Under the pieces are notes generated by a model. It searched no databases and was not told the origin of the DNA. It worked only from the letters and a program-made list of their open reading frames with translations. This document shows positions 30,344 through 41,227 of a stretch of DNA of 63,219 bases, in pieces; the stretch's first letter is position 1, and each line of letters begins with the position of its first letter. The DNA is from Hyphomicrobiales bacterium. GTDB taxonomy: Bacteria; Pseudomonadota; Alphaproteobacteria; Rhizobiales; Beijerinckiaceae. Where the stretch lies: the NCBI GenBank assembly GCA_947447895.1, contig CANFLM010000006.1, forward strand, positions 1-63,219. The letters are read 5' to 3'. Made by a program: the position numbers and the translations under genes.

Positions 30344-31044
30344 GCGAGCAAAACCGCCAATTACCACTTGCTTTGCCGATCCTGGAGCGGTTCGAACGCG
30401 AGGATTTTCTGGTCGGTGAAGCCAACGAGCTGGCCTATGCCACCCTCGAGCAATGGCCCGATTGGCCCGATCCCGTCATGCTGCTGCTTGGCCCCCCCGG
30501 TTCGGGCAAGACGCATCTGGCCTCGATCTGGGCCAAGCGCGCCCATGCCTGGTCGGTTGTCTCTACCGATATCAGCCATCGTCCTGCCGCCGAATTGCTG
30601 GCCAGTACGGCCGTGCTGATCGAGGATGTGGATCGCGGTTTGCCGGATGAGGCGGCGTTTTTCCATCTGCTCAATATTGCGCGCGAAAAGAAATGTTTTG
30701 TGCTGCTGACTGCACGCACCCCGCCGGGTGATTGGGGCATCAAGACCATGGATTTGCTGTCGCGCCTGCGTCTTGCACCCCGCATCGACCTCAGCGAGCC
30801 CGATGATGCGCTGATGGCCGGTCTTTTGGTGAAGTTTTTTGTCGAGCGGCAAATGGTCGTCGATATGCAGGTGGTAGACTTCATCCGTTCGCGGATCGAC
30901 CGTTCGGTCGCCTCCGTGCGCGATTTTGTCGATGCGCTCAACAGCGAGAGCCTGGCCCGCAAAAAGCGGATTACCCGCAATCTGGCGCGCGAGCTTTGGA
31001 AAAGTAACCCTGAAAGCGATCCCGGTTTGCCCTTTCAGGGATAA
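30340..31044 (+). CDS. hdaA: DnaA regulatory inactivator HdaA
   Basis: A 234-residue AAA+ protein of the Hda family, which with the DNA-loaded beta clamp stimulates ATP hydrolysis by DnaA and blocks re-initiation. The N-terminal QLPLALP (7-13) is a clamp-binding motif of the QL[S/P]L type. Walker A is GPPGSGKT (51-58), Walker B region VLIEDVD, and sensor-like TARTPPGDW follows. The start is GTG, overlapping the stop of the previous gene. It lacks the DNA-binding domain of DnaA, as expected for Hda. Confidence 0.92.
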   Translation: MSEQNRQLPLALPILERFEREDFLVGEANELAYATLEQWPDWPDPVMLLLGPPGSGKTHLASIWAKRAHAWSVVSTDISHRPAAELLASTAVLIEDVDRGLPDEAAFFHLLNIAREKKCFVLLTARTPPGDWGIKTMDLLSRLRLAPRIDLSEPDDALMAGLLVKFFVERQMVVDMQVVDFIRSRIDRSVASVRDFVDALNSESLARKKRITRNLARELWKSNPESDPGLPFQG

Positions 31045-31139
31045 TCGCGTCATACTGTCTCACGAATGTCATATTGCTTTGCGAAGGCTCCTGCTTCGCA
31101 ATCAAGATGATCGGGTGAAGTGTGAGGCGGAATCAGACC

Positions 31140-33377
31140 ATGAAGGCCAAGTCAGGTGAACAACCCGTGCAGATTGAGGTCTCTCTCAATCCGCAATCGC
31201 CAGTGCCAGCTGCCGTGCCGCATGAGTTCGATCGCGTTCTGTTCGGCTCGCCCAAACGCTTCATCAATCGTGAATTGTCCTGGCTGGGGTTCAACCTCCG
31301 CGTGTTGGAGGAGGCTTCCAACCGCCAGCATCCCTTGCTGGAACAGCTGCGTTTCCTGTCGATTTCGGCCAACAATCTCGACGAGTTTTTTATGGTCCGC
31401 GTTGCGGGTCTTCGCGGGCAGTTGCGCTCCGGCGTCTCCAACCTGTCCCAGGATGGACTGACACCCGCCGAACAGTTGCACCAGATCGGCGAGGGCGTGG
31501 TGGCGCTGGTGGCCGAACAGCAAAAGCGCTGGCTCGACATCCGCGAGGAATTGCGCGCCGAGGGCATTTCTATCATCGACCAGAATGACATCACGGAAGA
31601 TGAGAAAACCTGGCTGGAAGCTTATTTTCTCGAGCATATTTTCCCTGTGCTCACACCTCTGGCGATTGATCCGGCCCATCCGTTTCCGTTCATCCCCAAT
31701 CTCGGTTTCTCGCTGGCGTTGGAACTGCAGCGGGCGAGTGATGGCCGCAAGCTGAATGCGCTGCTGCGCATTCCGCTCAAAATCGATCGTTTTATCCACC
31801 TGATGCCATCCAACGAGAGCGGGACGGGTCGTTTCATTACGATGGAACAGGTTCTGGCCTTGTTTACCAACCGGCTGTTCCCGGGCTATGTCGTGCGTGG
31901 TTTCGGGGCGTTCCGGGTGATCCGCGACAGCGATATCGAAGTCGAGGAAGAGGCCGAAGATCTGGTGCGGCTGTTCGAGACCGCGCTCAAGCAGCGCCGG
32001 CGTGGATCGGTGATCCGTCTCGAAATCGATGCGGCCATGCCCGAGGATCTGCGCCATTTCGTGGCCGGAGAGATCGGTTCCGTCCCCGACGAGATTTTCG
32101 TGATCGAAGGCATGCTGGGGCTGGATGAACTGTCGCAACTGGTCTCGCTTGATCGGCCAGAATTGAAATTCGTACCCTATAATCCACGCCATCCCGAGCG
32201 GATCCGCGAGCATGCGGGGGATTGCTTTGCGGCGATCCGCGAAAAAGACCTGATTGTCCACCACCCCTATGAATCCTTTGATGTGGTGGTGCAGTTTCTC
32301 AACCAGGCAGCGCGTGATCCCAATGTCATCGCCATCAAACAGACATTGTACCGCACCTCGTCCAACAGCCCGATTGTCAAAGCCCTGGCCGAGGCCGCCG
32401 AGGCAGGCAAATCCGTCACGGCGCTGGTCGAGTTGAAGGCGCGGTTCGACGAGGAAGCCAATATCCGCTGGGCGCGCGATCTGGAGCGCGCAGGGGTGCA
32501 GGTGGTTTTCGGTTTTATCGAGTTGAAAACCCATGCGAAACTGTCGATGGTCGTGCGCCGGGAGGGGGGCAATCTGACCACCTATTGCCATATCGGCACC
32601 GGCAATTACCACCCGTTTACGGCGCGCATCTATACTGATCTGTCCTATTTCACCGCCGATCCGGCGATCGGCCGCGATGTGTCGCGCATTTTCAACTATA
32701 TCACCGGCTATGCTGAACCTGCCGCGCTCGAAGCCATGGCAGTGTCTCCTCTGACCCTCAAAAAACGGATTCTGAGCCATATCGGCGAGGAAATCAGTCA
32801 CGCCCGTGCCGGCCGTCCTGCCGCGATCTGGCTCAAATGCAATTCGCTGGTCGATACGATGGTCATCGATGCGCTGTACGAGGCCAGCCATGCCGGTGTG
32901 CAGATCGATCTGGTGGTGCGCGGCATCTGCTGTTTGCGTCCCGGTGTACCGGGCCTGTCGGAAAACATCCGTGTGAAATCGATTGTCGGCCGTTTTCTCG
33001 AACATTCGCGCATCTATGCTTTCGGCAACGGCCATGGCCTGCCCAGTCCCGAGGCGCGGGTCTATATCGCATCGGCGGACCTGATGTCGCGCAATCTCGA
33101 CCGGCGGGTCGAGGTGATGGCCCCGATTGTCAATCCGACCGTTCACGAGCAGGTTTTGAACCAGATCATGATCGCCAATCTGCTCGACAACCAGCAAAGC
33201 TGGACCATCGGTCCGGATGGACGCTGCAAGAGGGTCGAGGTGGCCGAGGGCGAGCGCGTGTTCAATGCGCATCACTATTTCATGACCAATCCGAGCCTGT
33301 CGGGCCGTGGCAAATCCCTCAAAAGTTCTAGCCCGCGGAGTTTGCGCAGCAAGAAATCCAAAGCAGAATCGGTGTAA
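31140..33377 (+). CDS. ppk: Polyphosphate kinase 1
   Basis: A 745-residue membrane-associated Ppk1 that reversibly polymerises the gamma phosphate of ATP into polyphosphate. The N-terminal [19 protein letters not shown] and [13 protein letters not shown] blocks are standard. The autophosphorylated His is His484 in [13 protein letters not shown], and a second conserved His is at 622 in [14 protein letters not shown] chose the ATG at 31140; an in-frame GTG at 31122 is possible. ppx follows after 36 bp, the usual ppk-ppx pair. Confidence 0.96.
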   Translation: MKAKSGEQPVQIEVSLNPQSPVPAAVPHEFDRVLFGSPKRFINRELSWLGFNLRVLEEASNRQHPLLEQLRFLSISANNLDEFFMVRVAGLRGQLRSGVSNLSQDGLTPAEQLHQIGEGVVALVAEQQKRWLDIREELRAEGISIIDQNDITEDEKTWLEAYFLEHIFPVLTPLAIDPAHPFPFIPNLGFSLALELQRASDGRKLNALLRIPLKIDRFIHLMPSNESGTGRFITMEQVLALFTNRLFPGYVVRGFGAFRVIRDSDIEVEEEAEDLVRLFETALKQRRRGSVIRLEIDAAMPEDLRHFVAGEIGSVPDEIFVIEGMLGLDELSQLVSLDRPELKFVPYNPRHPERIREHAGDCFAAIREKDLIVHHPYESFDVVVQFLNQAARDPNVIAIKQTLYRTSSNSPIVKALAEAAEAGKSVTALVELKARFDEEANIRWARDLERAGVQVVFGFIELKTHAKLSMVVRREGGNLTTYCHIGTGNYHPFTARIYTDLSYFTADPAIGRDVSRIFNYITGYAEPAALEAMAVSPLTLKKRILSHIGEEISHARAGRPAAIWLKCNSLVDTMVIDALYEASHAGVQIDLVVRGICCLRPGVPGLSENIRVKSIVGRFLEHSRIYAFGNGHGLPSPEARVYIASADLMSRNLDRRVEVMAPIVNPTVHEQVLNQIMIANLLDNQQSWTIGPDGRCKRVEVAEGERVFNAHHYFMTNPSLSGRGKSLKSSSPRSLRSKKSKAESV

Positions 33378-33413
33378 GGTTCGCCCGACCTCACCGAACA
33401 AGGTTTTACAGAC

Positions 33414-34922
33414 TTGATCAAAGAAGCTCAGGGCCGTCTGAAAGTGGGCGATTCCGTCGCCATTATCGACATTGGCTCCAACTCCGTCCGCCTGGTGGCT
33501 TATGAAGGGCTGACCCGCGCACCATCGGCTATTTTCAACGAAAAAGCCCTGTGCGGCTTGGGTCGTGGCGTGAAAACCACCGGACGTCTGGCCGACGAGG
33601 CGATGGACAAGGCTTTGGCGGCCTTGCGCCGGTTCCGTGTGTTGTCCGACATCATGCAGATCAAGGATCTGACGGTGATTGCCACCGCTGCGGCGCGCGA
33701 TGCATCCAATGGAGAGGATTTCCTCAAAGCCTGTAAGGAGGTGACGCGGCGTCCCGTACAACTGATTTCGGGGCGGCGCGAGGCCGAATTGTCGGCGCTT
33801 GGCGTTATTTCCGGCATCCAGAACCCCAACGGTCTGGTTGGCGATATGGGGGGCGGCTCGCTCGAATTGATCGATGTGGTGGGGGATCGCTTGGGCGAGG
33901 GGATGACCCTGCCGCTCGGCGCGCTGACCTTGCAGGATCTGGCGGGAGCCAACAAGAAAAAGACCGAAAAGCTGGTCAGGGATTCGCTGGCCAAAGCGGA
34001 CGGCATCAAAACCCTCAAGGGGCGCAAATTCTACGCCATCGGCGGCACCTGGCGTGCTTTGGCACGCTTGCATATGAAGCAACGGGGCTATCCCCTGCAG
34101 GTCATGCACCATTATACGATTTCCGCACAGGATGCGCTGGATCTGCTGGCGCTGGTCGAGCGTGTGCAGGCCGATACACTCGGTTCGATCCGCTCGGTCT
34201 CAGAGGCCCGCCGTCCGCTTCTGCAATATGGCGCGATGGTGATGGAGGAGATCATCCGGCGCGGCAAGCCCAGCGATGTGGTGATTTCCGCGCTCGGCGT
34301 GCGCGAGGGCCTGTTGTTCGAGCGTTTGAAGGGCGAGGACCGCAGACTTGATCCGTTGATGGCAGCGGCGCGTGAATTGAACGTGTTGCGCTCGCGTGCT
34401 CCCATGCATGGCGAGGAATTATGCGACTGGACGGATGCCTTATGGGCCTCCAGCGGTCTCGACGAGACCACCGAGGAGCGGAGGCTTCGCCATGCGGCCT
34501 GTCTGTTGTCCGACATCGGCTGGCGCGCCCATCCCGATTACCGTGGCGAGCAGGCCTTCAACATCATCGCCAATGCGGCCTTTATCGGGGTTGACCATCC
34601 CGGCCGCGCCTTCATTTCGCTGGCGGTCGCCTATCGCCATATGGGTGGCGGCGATGACGATGTGTCGCCGCGCCTGCGTGATCTGGTCTCGACCCGCTTT
34701 CTCGACCGCGCCAGAATTCTGGGCGCGGCCATGCGCGTCGCTTATCTGGTGTCTGCTGCCATGCCGGGCGTCCTGCCCGAAGCCACTATCCGTTGCGATC
34801 AGGGCCGCGTGGTGTTGACGCTCTCCAAAGCCTTCGCCGCTCTGGCCAATGACCGCCTGTTCAACCGCCTCAAAACACTCGCACGCATTTTGGGCCGATC
34901 GGCGGATTTCAATTTCAGTTGA
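33414..34922 (+). CDS. ppx: Exopolyphosphatase / pppGpp phosphohydrolase family
   Basis: A 502-residue Ppx/GppA-family protein (ASKHA fold) that shortens polyphosphate from the ends and may hydrolyse pppGpp. The phosphate loops are AIIDIGSNSVRLVAYE (about 16-31) and GDMGGGSLELIDV (about 143-155). A C-terminal HD-like helical domain follows. The start appears to be TTG at 33414; a GTG at 33444 would remove ten residues. Function links to Rsh through pppGpp and to Ppk through polyphosphate. Confidence 0.92.
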   Translation: MIKEAQGRLKVGDSVAIIDIGSNSVRLVAYEGLTRAPSAIFNEKALCGLGRGVKTTGRLADEAMDKALAALRRFRVLSDIMQIKDLTVIATAAARDASNGEDFLKACKEVTRRPVQLISGRREAELSALGVISGIQNPNGLVGDMGGGSLELIDVVGDRLGEGMTLPLGALTLQDLAGANKKKTEKLVRDSLAKADGIKTLKGRKFYAIGGTWRALARLHMKQRGYPLQVMHHYTISAQDALDLLALVERVQADTLGSIRSVSEARRPLLQYGAMVMEEIIRRGKPSDVVISALGVREGLLFERLKGEDRRLDPLMAAARELNVLRSRAPMHGEELCDWTDALWASSGLDETTEERRLRHAACLLSDIGWRAHPDYRGEQAFNIIANAAFIGVDHPGRAFISLAVAYRHMGGGDDDVSPRLRDLVSTRFLDRARILGAAMRVAYLVSAAMPGVLPEATIRCDQGRVVLTLSKAFAALANDRLFNRLKTLARILGRSADFNFS

Positions 34923-34930
34923 GATTGTCC

Positions 34931-34980
34931 GGGGAATTGTCATTCCCCTTGCAGGTCATGGCCGCATCTTTTGCGGCCAT
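34931..34980. terminator. Paired hairpins between convergent ppx and rnd
   Basis: Two perfect hairpins lie between the two stop codons: ggggaat/attcccc (34931-34937 with 34942-34948) and a 9-bp stem atggccgca/tgcggccat (34958-34966 with 34972-34980). Neither is followed by a run of T, so they may be weak or factor-assisted terminators serving both strands. Confidence 0.5.
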
Positions 34981-34993
34981 CCACGGCAAAGGC

Positions 34994-36133
34994 TTAACGC
35001 GCCACGACCTTGCCCTGTTCGATGGCCAGTGCCAGACGGCCATGCTTGAGGGCGAGGGCTTTTTCCCCGAATACGGGCATGCGCCAGCCGTTGAGGGCTG
35101 GGACTTCGGCGGCGTCGTCCTGGGCAATGGCTTCGAGATCGTCGACATTGGCCAGCACTTTGGGGGCGACGCCTTCGGTCTCGGCGACCATTTTCAGCAA
35201 GACTTTGAGCAATTCGACGGTCGCCGAATTGGTGTTGCGCCGCTCGGCCCGTTCCAGCGAGGGCAGGGTTTTGGGATCGCGCGCGATCCCTGCTTCAACA
35301 GCGGCCAGAATATCGGTGCCGACCCTGGAACGCTCGAACCCCGACGGGATAGAGCGTAATTTGCCCAAAGCCTCGACGCTGCGTGGGGCGGCGGTCACAA
35401 TATCGATCACCGCATCGTCTTTCAGCACGCGGGAACGCGGCACGTTGCGTTCACGTGCTTCCAACTCGCGCCAGGTCGACAGTTCGATCAGCAAGGCCAG
35501 ATCGCGCGGCTTGCGGATGCGGCCTTTCAGCCGCTGCCAGGCATCTTCCGGCTTCATGTCATAGGTCGATGGCGAGGTCAGGATCCGCATCTCGTCGGCC
35601 AGCCAATGGGCGCGGCCCGACTCGTCGAGCTTGGTCTTCAGGGCCAGATAGACATCGCGCAGATGGGTGACATCGGAGCGGGCATAATGCAGCTGGGCAT
35701 CCGACAAGGGCCGCTGCGACCAGTCGGTAAAGCGCGAGGATTTGTCGATTCGCGCTTTGGCCAGATCATGCGCCAATTGCTCGTAGGACACGCTGTCGCC
35801 ATAGCCGCAGACCATGGCAGCAATCTGGGTGTCGAACGCAGGGGCGGGGATGCACTGGTCCTGGTGCCAGAAAATTTCGATGTCCTGACGGCCCGCATGG
35901 AGCACTTTGAGGACTTTTTCGTTGCGCATCAACTCGAAAAACGCCGACAGATCGAGATCGGGGGCCAGCGGGTCAATCAGCACATCCTCTTCGGGACTGG
36001 CCATCTGGATCAGGCACAGTTTGGAATAGAATGTGGTTTCGCGCATGAATTCGGTATCGAGTGTCACGAAATCGTGCAGGGCGAGCCGCGCGCAGGCCTT
36101 GTTGAGGGCATCGGTGGTGTCGATCATTTTCAT
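34994..36133 (-). CDS. rnd: Ribonuclease D
   Basis: A 379-residue 3'-to-5' exoribonuclease acting in tRNA 3' maturation. The DEDD exonuclease domain has Asp26 and Glu28 in [23 protein letters not shown] in the middle, and [15 protein letters not shown] with the last acidic residues. Helicase-RNase D C-terminal (HRDC) domains follow from about residue 205. I chose the ATG at 36133 with an aagga site 8 nt upstream. The 276-bp spacer to aspS holds no definable gene; a TTGACA at 36299 lacks a good partner -10 box. Confidence 0.94.
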   Translation of the reverse strand: MKMIDTTDALNKACARLALHDFVTLDTEFMRETTFYSKLCLIQMASPEEDVLIDPLAPDLDLSAFFELMRNEKVLKVLHAGRQDIEIFWHQDQCIPAPAFDTQIAAMVCGYGDSVSYEQLAHDLAKARIDKSSRFTDWSQRPLSDAQLHYARSDVTHLRDVYLALKTKLDESGRAHWLADEMRILTSPSTYDMKPEDAWQRLKGRIRKPRDLALLIELSTWRELEARERNVPRSRVLKDDAVIDIVTAAPRSVEALGKLRSIPSGFERSRVGTDILAAVEAGIARDPKTLPSLERAERRNTNSATVELLKVLLKMVAETEGVAPKVLANVDDLEAIAQDDAAEVPALNGWRMPVFGEKALALKHGRLALAIEQGKVVAR

Positions 36134-36409
36134 GGGCAGAATCCTTAAAGGATCACAGGGCGCGCGCCAAGTAGCCAAAAGCCTATCGCATGTGCTTCTT
36201 GCGCAAGGCTGTTGTGCGTCTTGCGACAGTGGGGAAGACCCTGAAAGGGTTTCGGATCAGGAATTGCGCTCCCCGGGTGCAAAAAAGCGTCCCCGCGCTT
36301 GACAAGCCAGCCCTGCTTGTGTGCTTCTCCGACCCACGTTCAATGTTTATAAAAGGCAGGGCTGTTCACGGTTTGGCCGGTCAGTCCGCCCCCTCGAAGG
36401 TCGATCACT

Positions 36410-38212
36410 ATGAGCACTGTGAAAAGTCAACGCTATCGTTCCCATACCTGTGGTGCCCTGCGCGTTAGCGATATTGGCTCCGTGGCCCGCCTTTCGGGCT
36501 GGTGCCACCGCATCCGCGACCATGGTGGTGTGCTGTTTATCGATCTGCGCGACCATTATGGCATGACCCAATGTGTGGTTGATCCTGATTCTCCGGCCTT
36601 CTCGGCGGCTGAAAAGCTGCGTTCCGAATGGGTGGTGCGGTTTGACGGCAAGGTGCGGGCGCGTCCCGATGGCACCGACAACAAGGATCTGCCGACCGGC
36701 GCGATCGAAATTTTCGTGACCGATATCGAGGTGCTGGGTGTCGCGGCCGAATTGCCGTTGCAGGTGTTCGGCGACCAGCCTTTCCCCGAGGAAACCCGTT
36801 TGCGCTATCGTTTCCTCGATTTGCGCCGCGAGAAGCTGCACAACAACATCATGACGCGTGGTCAGGTGATTGACGCCATGCGCTCCAAGATGAAAGGGCA
36901 GGGCTTTTTCGAGTTCCAGACACCTATTCTGACCGCATCGTCTCCCGAAGGCGCCCGCGATTTTCTGGTGCCCTCGCGCATCCATCCAGGCACCTTTTAC
37001 GCGTTGCCGCAGGCTCCCCAGCAATACAAGCAGCTGTTGATGATGGCGGGCTTTGACCGCTATTTCCAGATTGCTCCGTGCTTCCGTGACGAAGACCCGC
37101 GCGCCGACCGTCTGCCCGGCGAGTTCTACCAGCTCGATCTGGAAATGAGCTTTGTCGAGCAGGAGGATATTTTTGCGGCCGTCGAGCCGGTGATCGGTGG
37201 TGTGTTCCGCGATTTCGGCAATGGCAAGCCCGTCACGCCGAGCCCGTGGCCGCGGATTCCCTATGCCGTATCCATGCGGAAATACGGTTCGGACAAGCCA
37301 GACCTGCGCAATCCGATTGAAATGCAGGATGTGTCCGAGCATTTCCGCGGCTCGAACTTCAAAGTCTTCGCGCGGATGCTGGAAGAGCCCAAGCACCAGA
37401 TCTGGGCCATTCCGGCCAAGACCGGCGGTTCGCGCTCGTTCTGTGACCGCATGAACTCCTGGGCGCAGGGGGAAGGCCAGCCCGGCCTTGGCTATGTGTT
37501 CTGGCGTGAGGGTGAAGCCGGTGGCGCTGGCCCGATTGCCAACAATATCGGCCCCGAGCGCACCGAGGCGATTCGCCAGCAGCTCGGACTGTCAGAGGGC
37601 GATGCGGCGTTTTTTGTCGCCGGTGATCCCGAAAAATTCGTTAAATTCGCAGGCGCAGCCCGCACCAAGGTCGGTCAGGATCTCAAATTGATCGACGAAG
37701 ACCGCTACGAACTCGCCTGGATTGTCGATTTTCCGATGTTCGAATGGAACGAGGACGACAAGAAGGTCGACTTCTCGCACAACCCGTTCTCGATGCCGCA
37801 AGGCGGTTATGAGGCCTTGCAGCATCAGGATCCGCTGACCATCAAGGCGTTCCAGTATGACATTGCCTGCAATGGCTATGAAATCGCCTCGGGCGGCATC
37901 CGCAACCACAAGCCCGAAGCCATGGTCAAGGCCTTCGAGATCGCCGGTTATGGCGAAGAAACCGTGATCGAACGGTTTGGCGGCATGTATCGCGCCTTCC
38001 AATATGGCGCACCGCCGCATGGCGGCATGGCGGCAGGTGTGGATCGCATCGTGATGCTGCTGGTCGGCGCGCAGAACCTGCGTGAGGTGACCTTGTTCCC
38101 GATGAACCAGCAGGCGCAGGATTTGTTGATGGGGGCACCCGCTGCACCGACCAACCAGCAGTTGCGTGATTTGCATCTGCGCCTGAACCTGCCGGAAACT
38201 CCCGCCCGCTAA
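36410..38212 (+). CDS. aspS: Aspartyl-tRNA synthetase, probably non-discriminating
   Basis: A 600-residue class IIb synthetase. An N-terminal OB anticodon domain precedes the catalytic core with motif 2 ([19 protein letters not shown]) and motif 3 ([13 protein letters not shown]); the bacterial GAD insertion lies between. The anticodon domain reads [15 protein letters not shown] with His38, as in the Pseudomonas enzyme, where His instead of Leu goes with charging of both tRNA-Asp and tRNA-Asn. That fits organisms that make Asn-tRNA by GatCAB transamidation. The non-discriminating call is inference. Confidence 0.95.
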   Translation: MSTVKSQRYRSHTCGALRVSDIGSVARLSGWCHRIRDHGGVLFIDLRDHYGMTQCVVDPDSPAFSAAEKLRSEWVVRFDGKVRARPDGTDNKDLPTGAIEIFVTDIEVLGVAAELPLQVFGDQPFPEETRLRYRFLDLRREKLHNNIMTRGQVIDAMRSKMKGQGFFEFQTPILTASSPEGARDFLVPSRIHPGTFYALPQAPQQYKQLLMMAGFDRYFQIAPCFRDEDPRADRLPGEFYQLDLEMSFVEQEDIFAAVEPVIGGVFRDFGNGKPVTPSPWPRIPYAVSMRKYGSDKPDLRNPIEMQDVSEHFRGSNFKVFARMLEEPKHQIWAIPAKTGGSRSFCDRMNSWAQGEGQPGLGYVFWREGEAGGAGPIANNIGPERTEAIRQQLGLSEGDAAFFVAGDPEKFVKFAGAARTKVGQDLKLIDEDRYELAWIVDFPMFEWNEDDKKVDFSHNPFSMPQGGYEALQHQDPLTIKAFQYDIACNGYEIASGGIRNHKPEAMVKAFEIAGYGEETVIERFGGMYRAFQYGAPPHGGMAAGVDRIVMLLVGAQNLREVTLFPMNQQAQDLLMGAPAAPTNQQLRDLHLRLNLPETPAR

Positions 38213-38331
38213 TTCTGTCAGCCGCACGGATCGCGGTGATGTTGCCGAAGGTTTTTTCTCATCCTTTTGGAGGAAAGACCGATTAAGGCTTCCATCACCG
38301 CTCCTGTTGCGGCTAGACTTGATGATGTTCA

Positions 38332-38362
38332 CTTGTGGCAGATCGGCAGATCTTGCCACAAG
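38332..38362. promoter_or_regulatory. Inverted repeat upstream of maeB
   Basis: Perfect 9-bp arms cttgtggca (38332-38340) and tgccacaag (38354-38362) enclose gatc-ggca-gatc-t, so the stem can extend by four more pairs across one bulged base. It ends 27 bp before the maeB ATG and 10 bp before its ribosome site. It could be an operator or an mRNA leader hairpin. Confidence 0.5.
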
Positions 38363-38389
38363 ATGTAAAAATGAGGGGGAAACGACCAG

Positions 38390-40705
38390 ATGGCCACTTT
38401 GTCTGATGAACTGCGCTCAAGCGCTTTGGCTTTTCACAGCCACCCGAAGCCGGGCAAGCTGGAAATTCAGGCCACCAAGCCGCTGGGCAATCAGCACGAT
38501 CTGGCCCTGGCCTATTCCCCCGGCGTTGCTGCCCCTTGCGAGGCGATTGCCGCCGATCCGAGCACGGCTGCCGATTACACGATCCGCCAGAATCTGGTGG
38601 CCGTGCTGTCCAACGGGACGGCCGTGCTGGGACTGGGCAATATCGGCCCGCTGGCCTCCAAGCCGGTGATGGAAGGCAAGGCCGTCCTGTTCAAGAAATT
38701 TGCCGGTATCGACGTGTTCGATATCGAAGTGGCTGAAACCGATGTTGACCGCATGGTCAATGTCGTGGCGGCCCTCGAGCCGACATTCGGCGGGATCAAT
38801 CTCGAAGACATCAAAGCCCCTGAATGTTTCGAGATCGAAGAGCAGTTGAAAGCCCGCATGGGTATTCCGGTGTTTCATGACGACCAGCACGGGACTGCGA
38901 TCATTGTGTCGGCTGCTGTCATGAATGCGATGGCGCTGGCGCATAAGGATCTCGGCCAGATCAAGGTTGTGACCTCGGGTGCGGGGGCTGCCGCACTGGC
39001 CTGCCTCAATCTGCTGGTGACCATGGGTGTCAAACGCGAAAATATCTGGGTTACCGATCTCGAAGGCGTTGCCTATGAGGGCCGCGAGGCTTTGATGGAC
39101 CGCTGGAAAGCTGTCTTCGCCCAGAAAACCGACAAGCGCACGCTGATCGAAGTGATCGAAGGTGCCGATGTGTTCCTCGGCCTGTCTGCGGGCGGTGTGT
39201 TGAAGCCGCATATGCTCGAAAAAATGGCGCCCAAGCCGCTGATTCTGGCTTTGGCCAACCCCAATCCCGAAATCATGCCGGATGAGGCACGCGCCGTGCG
39301 TCCCGATGCGATGATCTGCACAGGGCGGTCGGATTTCCCCAACCAGGTCAACAATGTCCTGTGCTTCCCCTATATTTTCCGTGGCGCGCTCGATGTCGGA
39401 GCCACCACCATCAACGAGGCCATGAAAATCGCCGCAACCCAGGCGATTGCCCAGCTGGCACGCGAGGCTCCCTCCGATATTGCCGCGATGGCCTATGGTG
39501 GCGAAGTGGCGACCTTTGGCGAGCAATCGCTGATCCCGAGCCCGTTCGATCCGCGCCTGATTTTGCGGATCGCTCCTGCCGTCGCTTTGGCGGCGATGGA
39601 AACCGGCGTGGCCACCCGTCCGATCACCGATTGGGACGCCTATCACGAGCAGCTCGACCGTTTCGTGTTCCGCTCCGGTTTCGTGATGAAGCCGATTTTC
39701 GCCCAGGCCAAGCAGGATCCCAAGCGCGTGATCTATGCCGATGGCGAGGACGAGCGCGTGTTGCGCGCCGCTTTGATTGCGCTGGAGGAGGGGATCGCCC
39801 TGCCGATCCTGATCGGCCGTCCGGCGGTGATCGAAGCGCGCTGCAACCGTTACGGCTTGAAACTGCCGATCGGTCAGGGTGTCACCATCGTCAATCCGGA
39901 AGATGATCCGCGTTACCGCGATTATGTCGCCACATTCTTGGAGCGGGCCGGCCGGCGTGGGATTACGCCTGCGGCCGCCCGCACTCTGGTGCGCACCAAT
40001 ACCACCGTGATTGCCGCGATTGCTGTTGTGCGCGGCGATGCCGATGCGATGATCACCGGTTTGGAAGGCCGTTTCACCTCGAAACTCAAGCTGATCCGCG
40101 ACATAATCGGTGCGGCCCCCGGTATGCGCCGCTTTGCCGGCATGAGCCTGATGATCACCCAGAAGGGCCATTATTTTATTGCCGATACGCATGTGCGGCC
40201 GGATCCGACCGCCGATGAAATCGCCGATACCACCATTCAATGCGCCCAGATGGTGGCCCGTTTCGGCATTACGCCGAAAGTGGCTTTGCTGTCCCATTCC
40301 GATTTCGGTGCTTCTGATACACCATCGTCCATCAAAATGCGCGAGGCGACCGCCATGATCCGCGATCGCATGCCGGAGCTGGAAGTCGATGGTGAAATGC
40401 AGGGGGACACGGCATTGTCACAGATGTTGCGCGACAACAAATATCCGGATTCACGTCTGCATGGTGAAGCCAATTTGTTGATCATGCCCAATCTGGATGC
40501 GGCCAACATCGCCTATCAACTGATCAAGATTTTGGCTGATGCCTTGCCCGTTGGCCCGATCCTGATCGGTCCGGACCATCCTGCCCATGTGCTGACCACC
40601 TCGGTGACAGCGCGTGGTGTTGTCAATATGACAGCTGTGGCTGTGGTCGAGGCTCAGGCGCGCGAGCAACGTATCCGCAAGCGCTCAAGCCGACCGGGGA
40701 GCTGA
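38390..40705 (+). CDS. maeB: NADP-dependent malic enzyme, MaeB type
   Basis: A 771-residue protein that decarboxylates malate to pyruvate, feeding NADPH and pyruvate pools. An N-terminal malic enzyme domain (about 1-420) has [12 protein letters not shown], the catalytic [10 protein letters not shown] block and the Rossmann segment [17 protein letters not shown]-terminal phosphotransacetylase-like domain (about 430-760), normal for this class, probably senses acetyl-CoA. The ATG at 38390 has a strong gaggggga site. It is convergent with erpA. Confidence 0.95.
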   Translation: MATLSDELRSSALAFHSHPKPGKLEIQATKPLGNQHDLALAYSPGVAAPCEAIAADPSTAADYTIRQNLVAVLSNGTAVLGLGNIGPLASKPVMEGKAVLFKKFAGIDVFDIEVAETDVDRMVNVVAALEPTFGGINLEDIKAPECFEIEEQLKARMGIPVFHDDQHGTAIIVSAAVMNAMALAHKDLGQIKVVTSGAGAAALACLNLLVTMGVKRENIWVTDLEGVAYEGREALMDRWKAVFAQKTDKRTLIEVIEGADVFLGLSAGGVLKPHMLEKMAPKPLILALANPNPEIMPDEARAVRPDAMICTGRSDFPNQVNNVLCFPYIFRGALDVGATTINEAMKIAATQAIAQLAREAPSDIAAMAYGGEVATFGEQSLIPSPFDPRLILRIAPAVALAAMETGVATRPITDWDAYHEQLDRFVFRSGFVMKPIFAQAKQDPKRVIYADGEDERVLRAALIALEEGIALPILIGRPAVIEARCNRYGLKLPIGQGVTIVNPEDDPRYRDYVATFLERAGRRGITPAAARTLVRTNTTVIAAIAVVRGDADAMITGLEGRFTSKLKLIRDIIGAAPGMRRFAGMSLMITQKGHYFIADTHVRPDPTADEIADTTIQCAQMVARFGITPKVALLSHSDFGASDTPSSIKMREATAMIRDRMPELEVDGEMQGDTALSQMLRDNKYPDSRLHGEANLLIMPNLDAANIAYQLIKILADALPVGPILIGPDHPAHVLTTSVTARGVVNMTAVAVVEAQAREQRIRKRSSRPGS

Positions 40706-40749
40706 TTGCCACTGTGGCAGGGGGGATAGCCCTGTCGCTTTGCCGCTTG

Positions 40750-41082
40750 TCAGATCGAAAAACTGGTGCCGCAGCCGCATGAGGCCGTGGCATTGGGGTT
40801 CACCACCCTGAATGTCTGGCCCATCAGATCGTCGACGAAATCGACCTCTGATCCTTCCAGCAGCGGCAGGGAGACCGGATCGACCCGCAAATTGACGCCA
40901 TTGCGGCTGATCACCAGATCATCGGCGAATCGCTCGGATGACAGGTCGAATTTATATTGGAAACCGGAGCAGCCGCCGCCATCCACACTCAGCCGCAATT
41001 CGGTCCCCTCTGCCTCTCCGGCAAGAATGGTCTGGATCCGCTTGGCGGCACGTTCTGTCAATGTCAGGGTGTGATCGCTCAT
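40750..41082 (-). CDS. erpA: Iron-sulfur cluster insertion protein, ErpA/IscA family
   Basis: A 110-residue A-type Fe-S carrier that delivers clusters to apo-enzymes. The three ligands are Cys38 (GGGCSGFQY), Cys102 and Cys104 (SCGCGTSFSI). In Alphaproteobacteria the IscA-like gene beside dgt is usually called erpA. The ATG at 41082 follows gagga; the frame is open 105 bp further upstream without support. It is divergent from dgt, and the 145-bp spacer should hold both promoters. Confidence 0.93.
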   Translation of the reverse strand: MSDHTLTLTERAAKRIQTILAGEAEGTELRLSVDGGGCSGFQYKFDLSSERFADDLVISRNGVNLRVDPVSLPLLEGSEVDFVDDLMGQTFRVVNPNATASCGCGTSFSI

Positions 41083-41227
41083 AGCTGTCCTCACGGAAGG
41101 GTCGACATTTGCGGGCACGATAACAGGGACCAATCGGGTCAATAGCATGGCCCCGCATTGCTGTTTCATGATAGATAGTCTGCACATGGACCGATTTCAA
41201 CAAGCGGATTGAAGAGGACAGGCGGAT

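Noticed and set aside
31152-34112. A 986-codon open frame antisense to ppk and part of ppx.
   Set aside because: It is the mirror of codon bias in the real genes; composition is His/Gln/Arg-rich with no domain, while the plus strand encodes clear Ppk and Ppx.
36299-36327. TTGACA upstream of aspS as a promoter -35 box.
   Set aside because: No acceptable -10 hexamer lies 16-18 bp downstream, and the sequence is part of a short cttgacaag repeat-like string. Left unannotated.
40707-40719. tgccac-t-gtggca inverted repeat between maeB and erpA as a terminator.
   Set aside because: The arms are only 6 bp with a 1-nt loop, which cannot form a hairpin with a normal loop, and no T tract follows.
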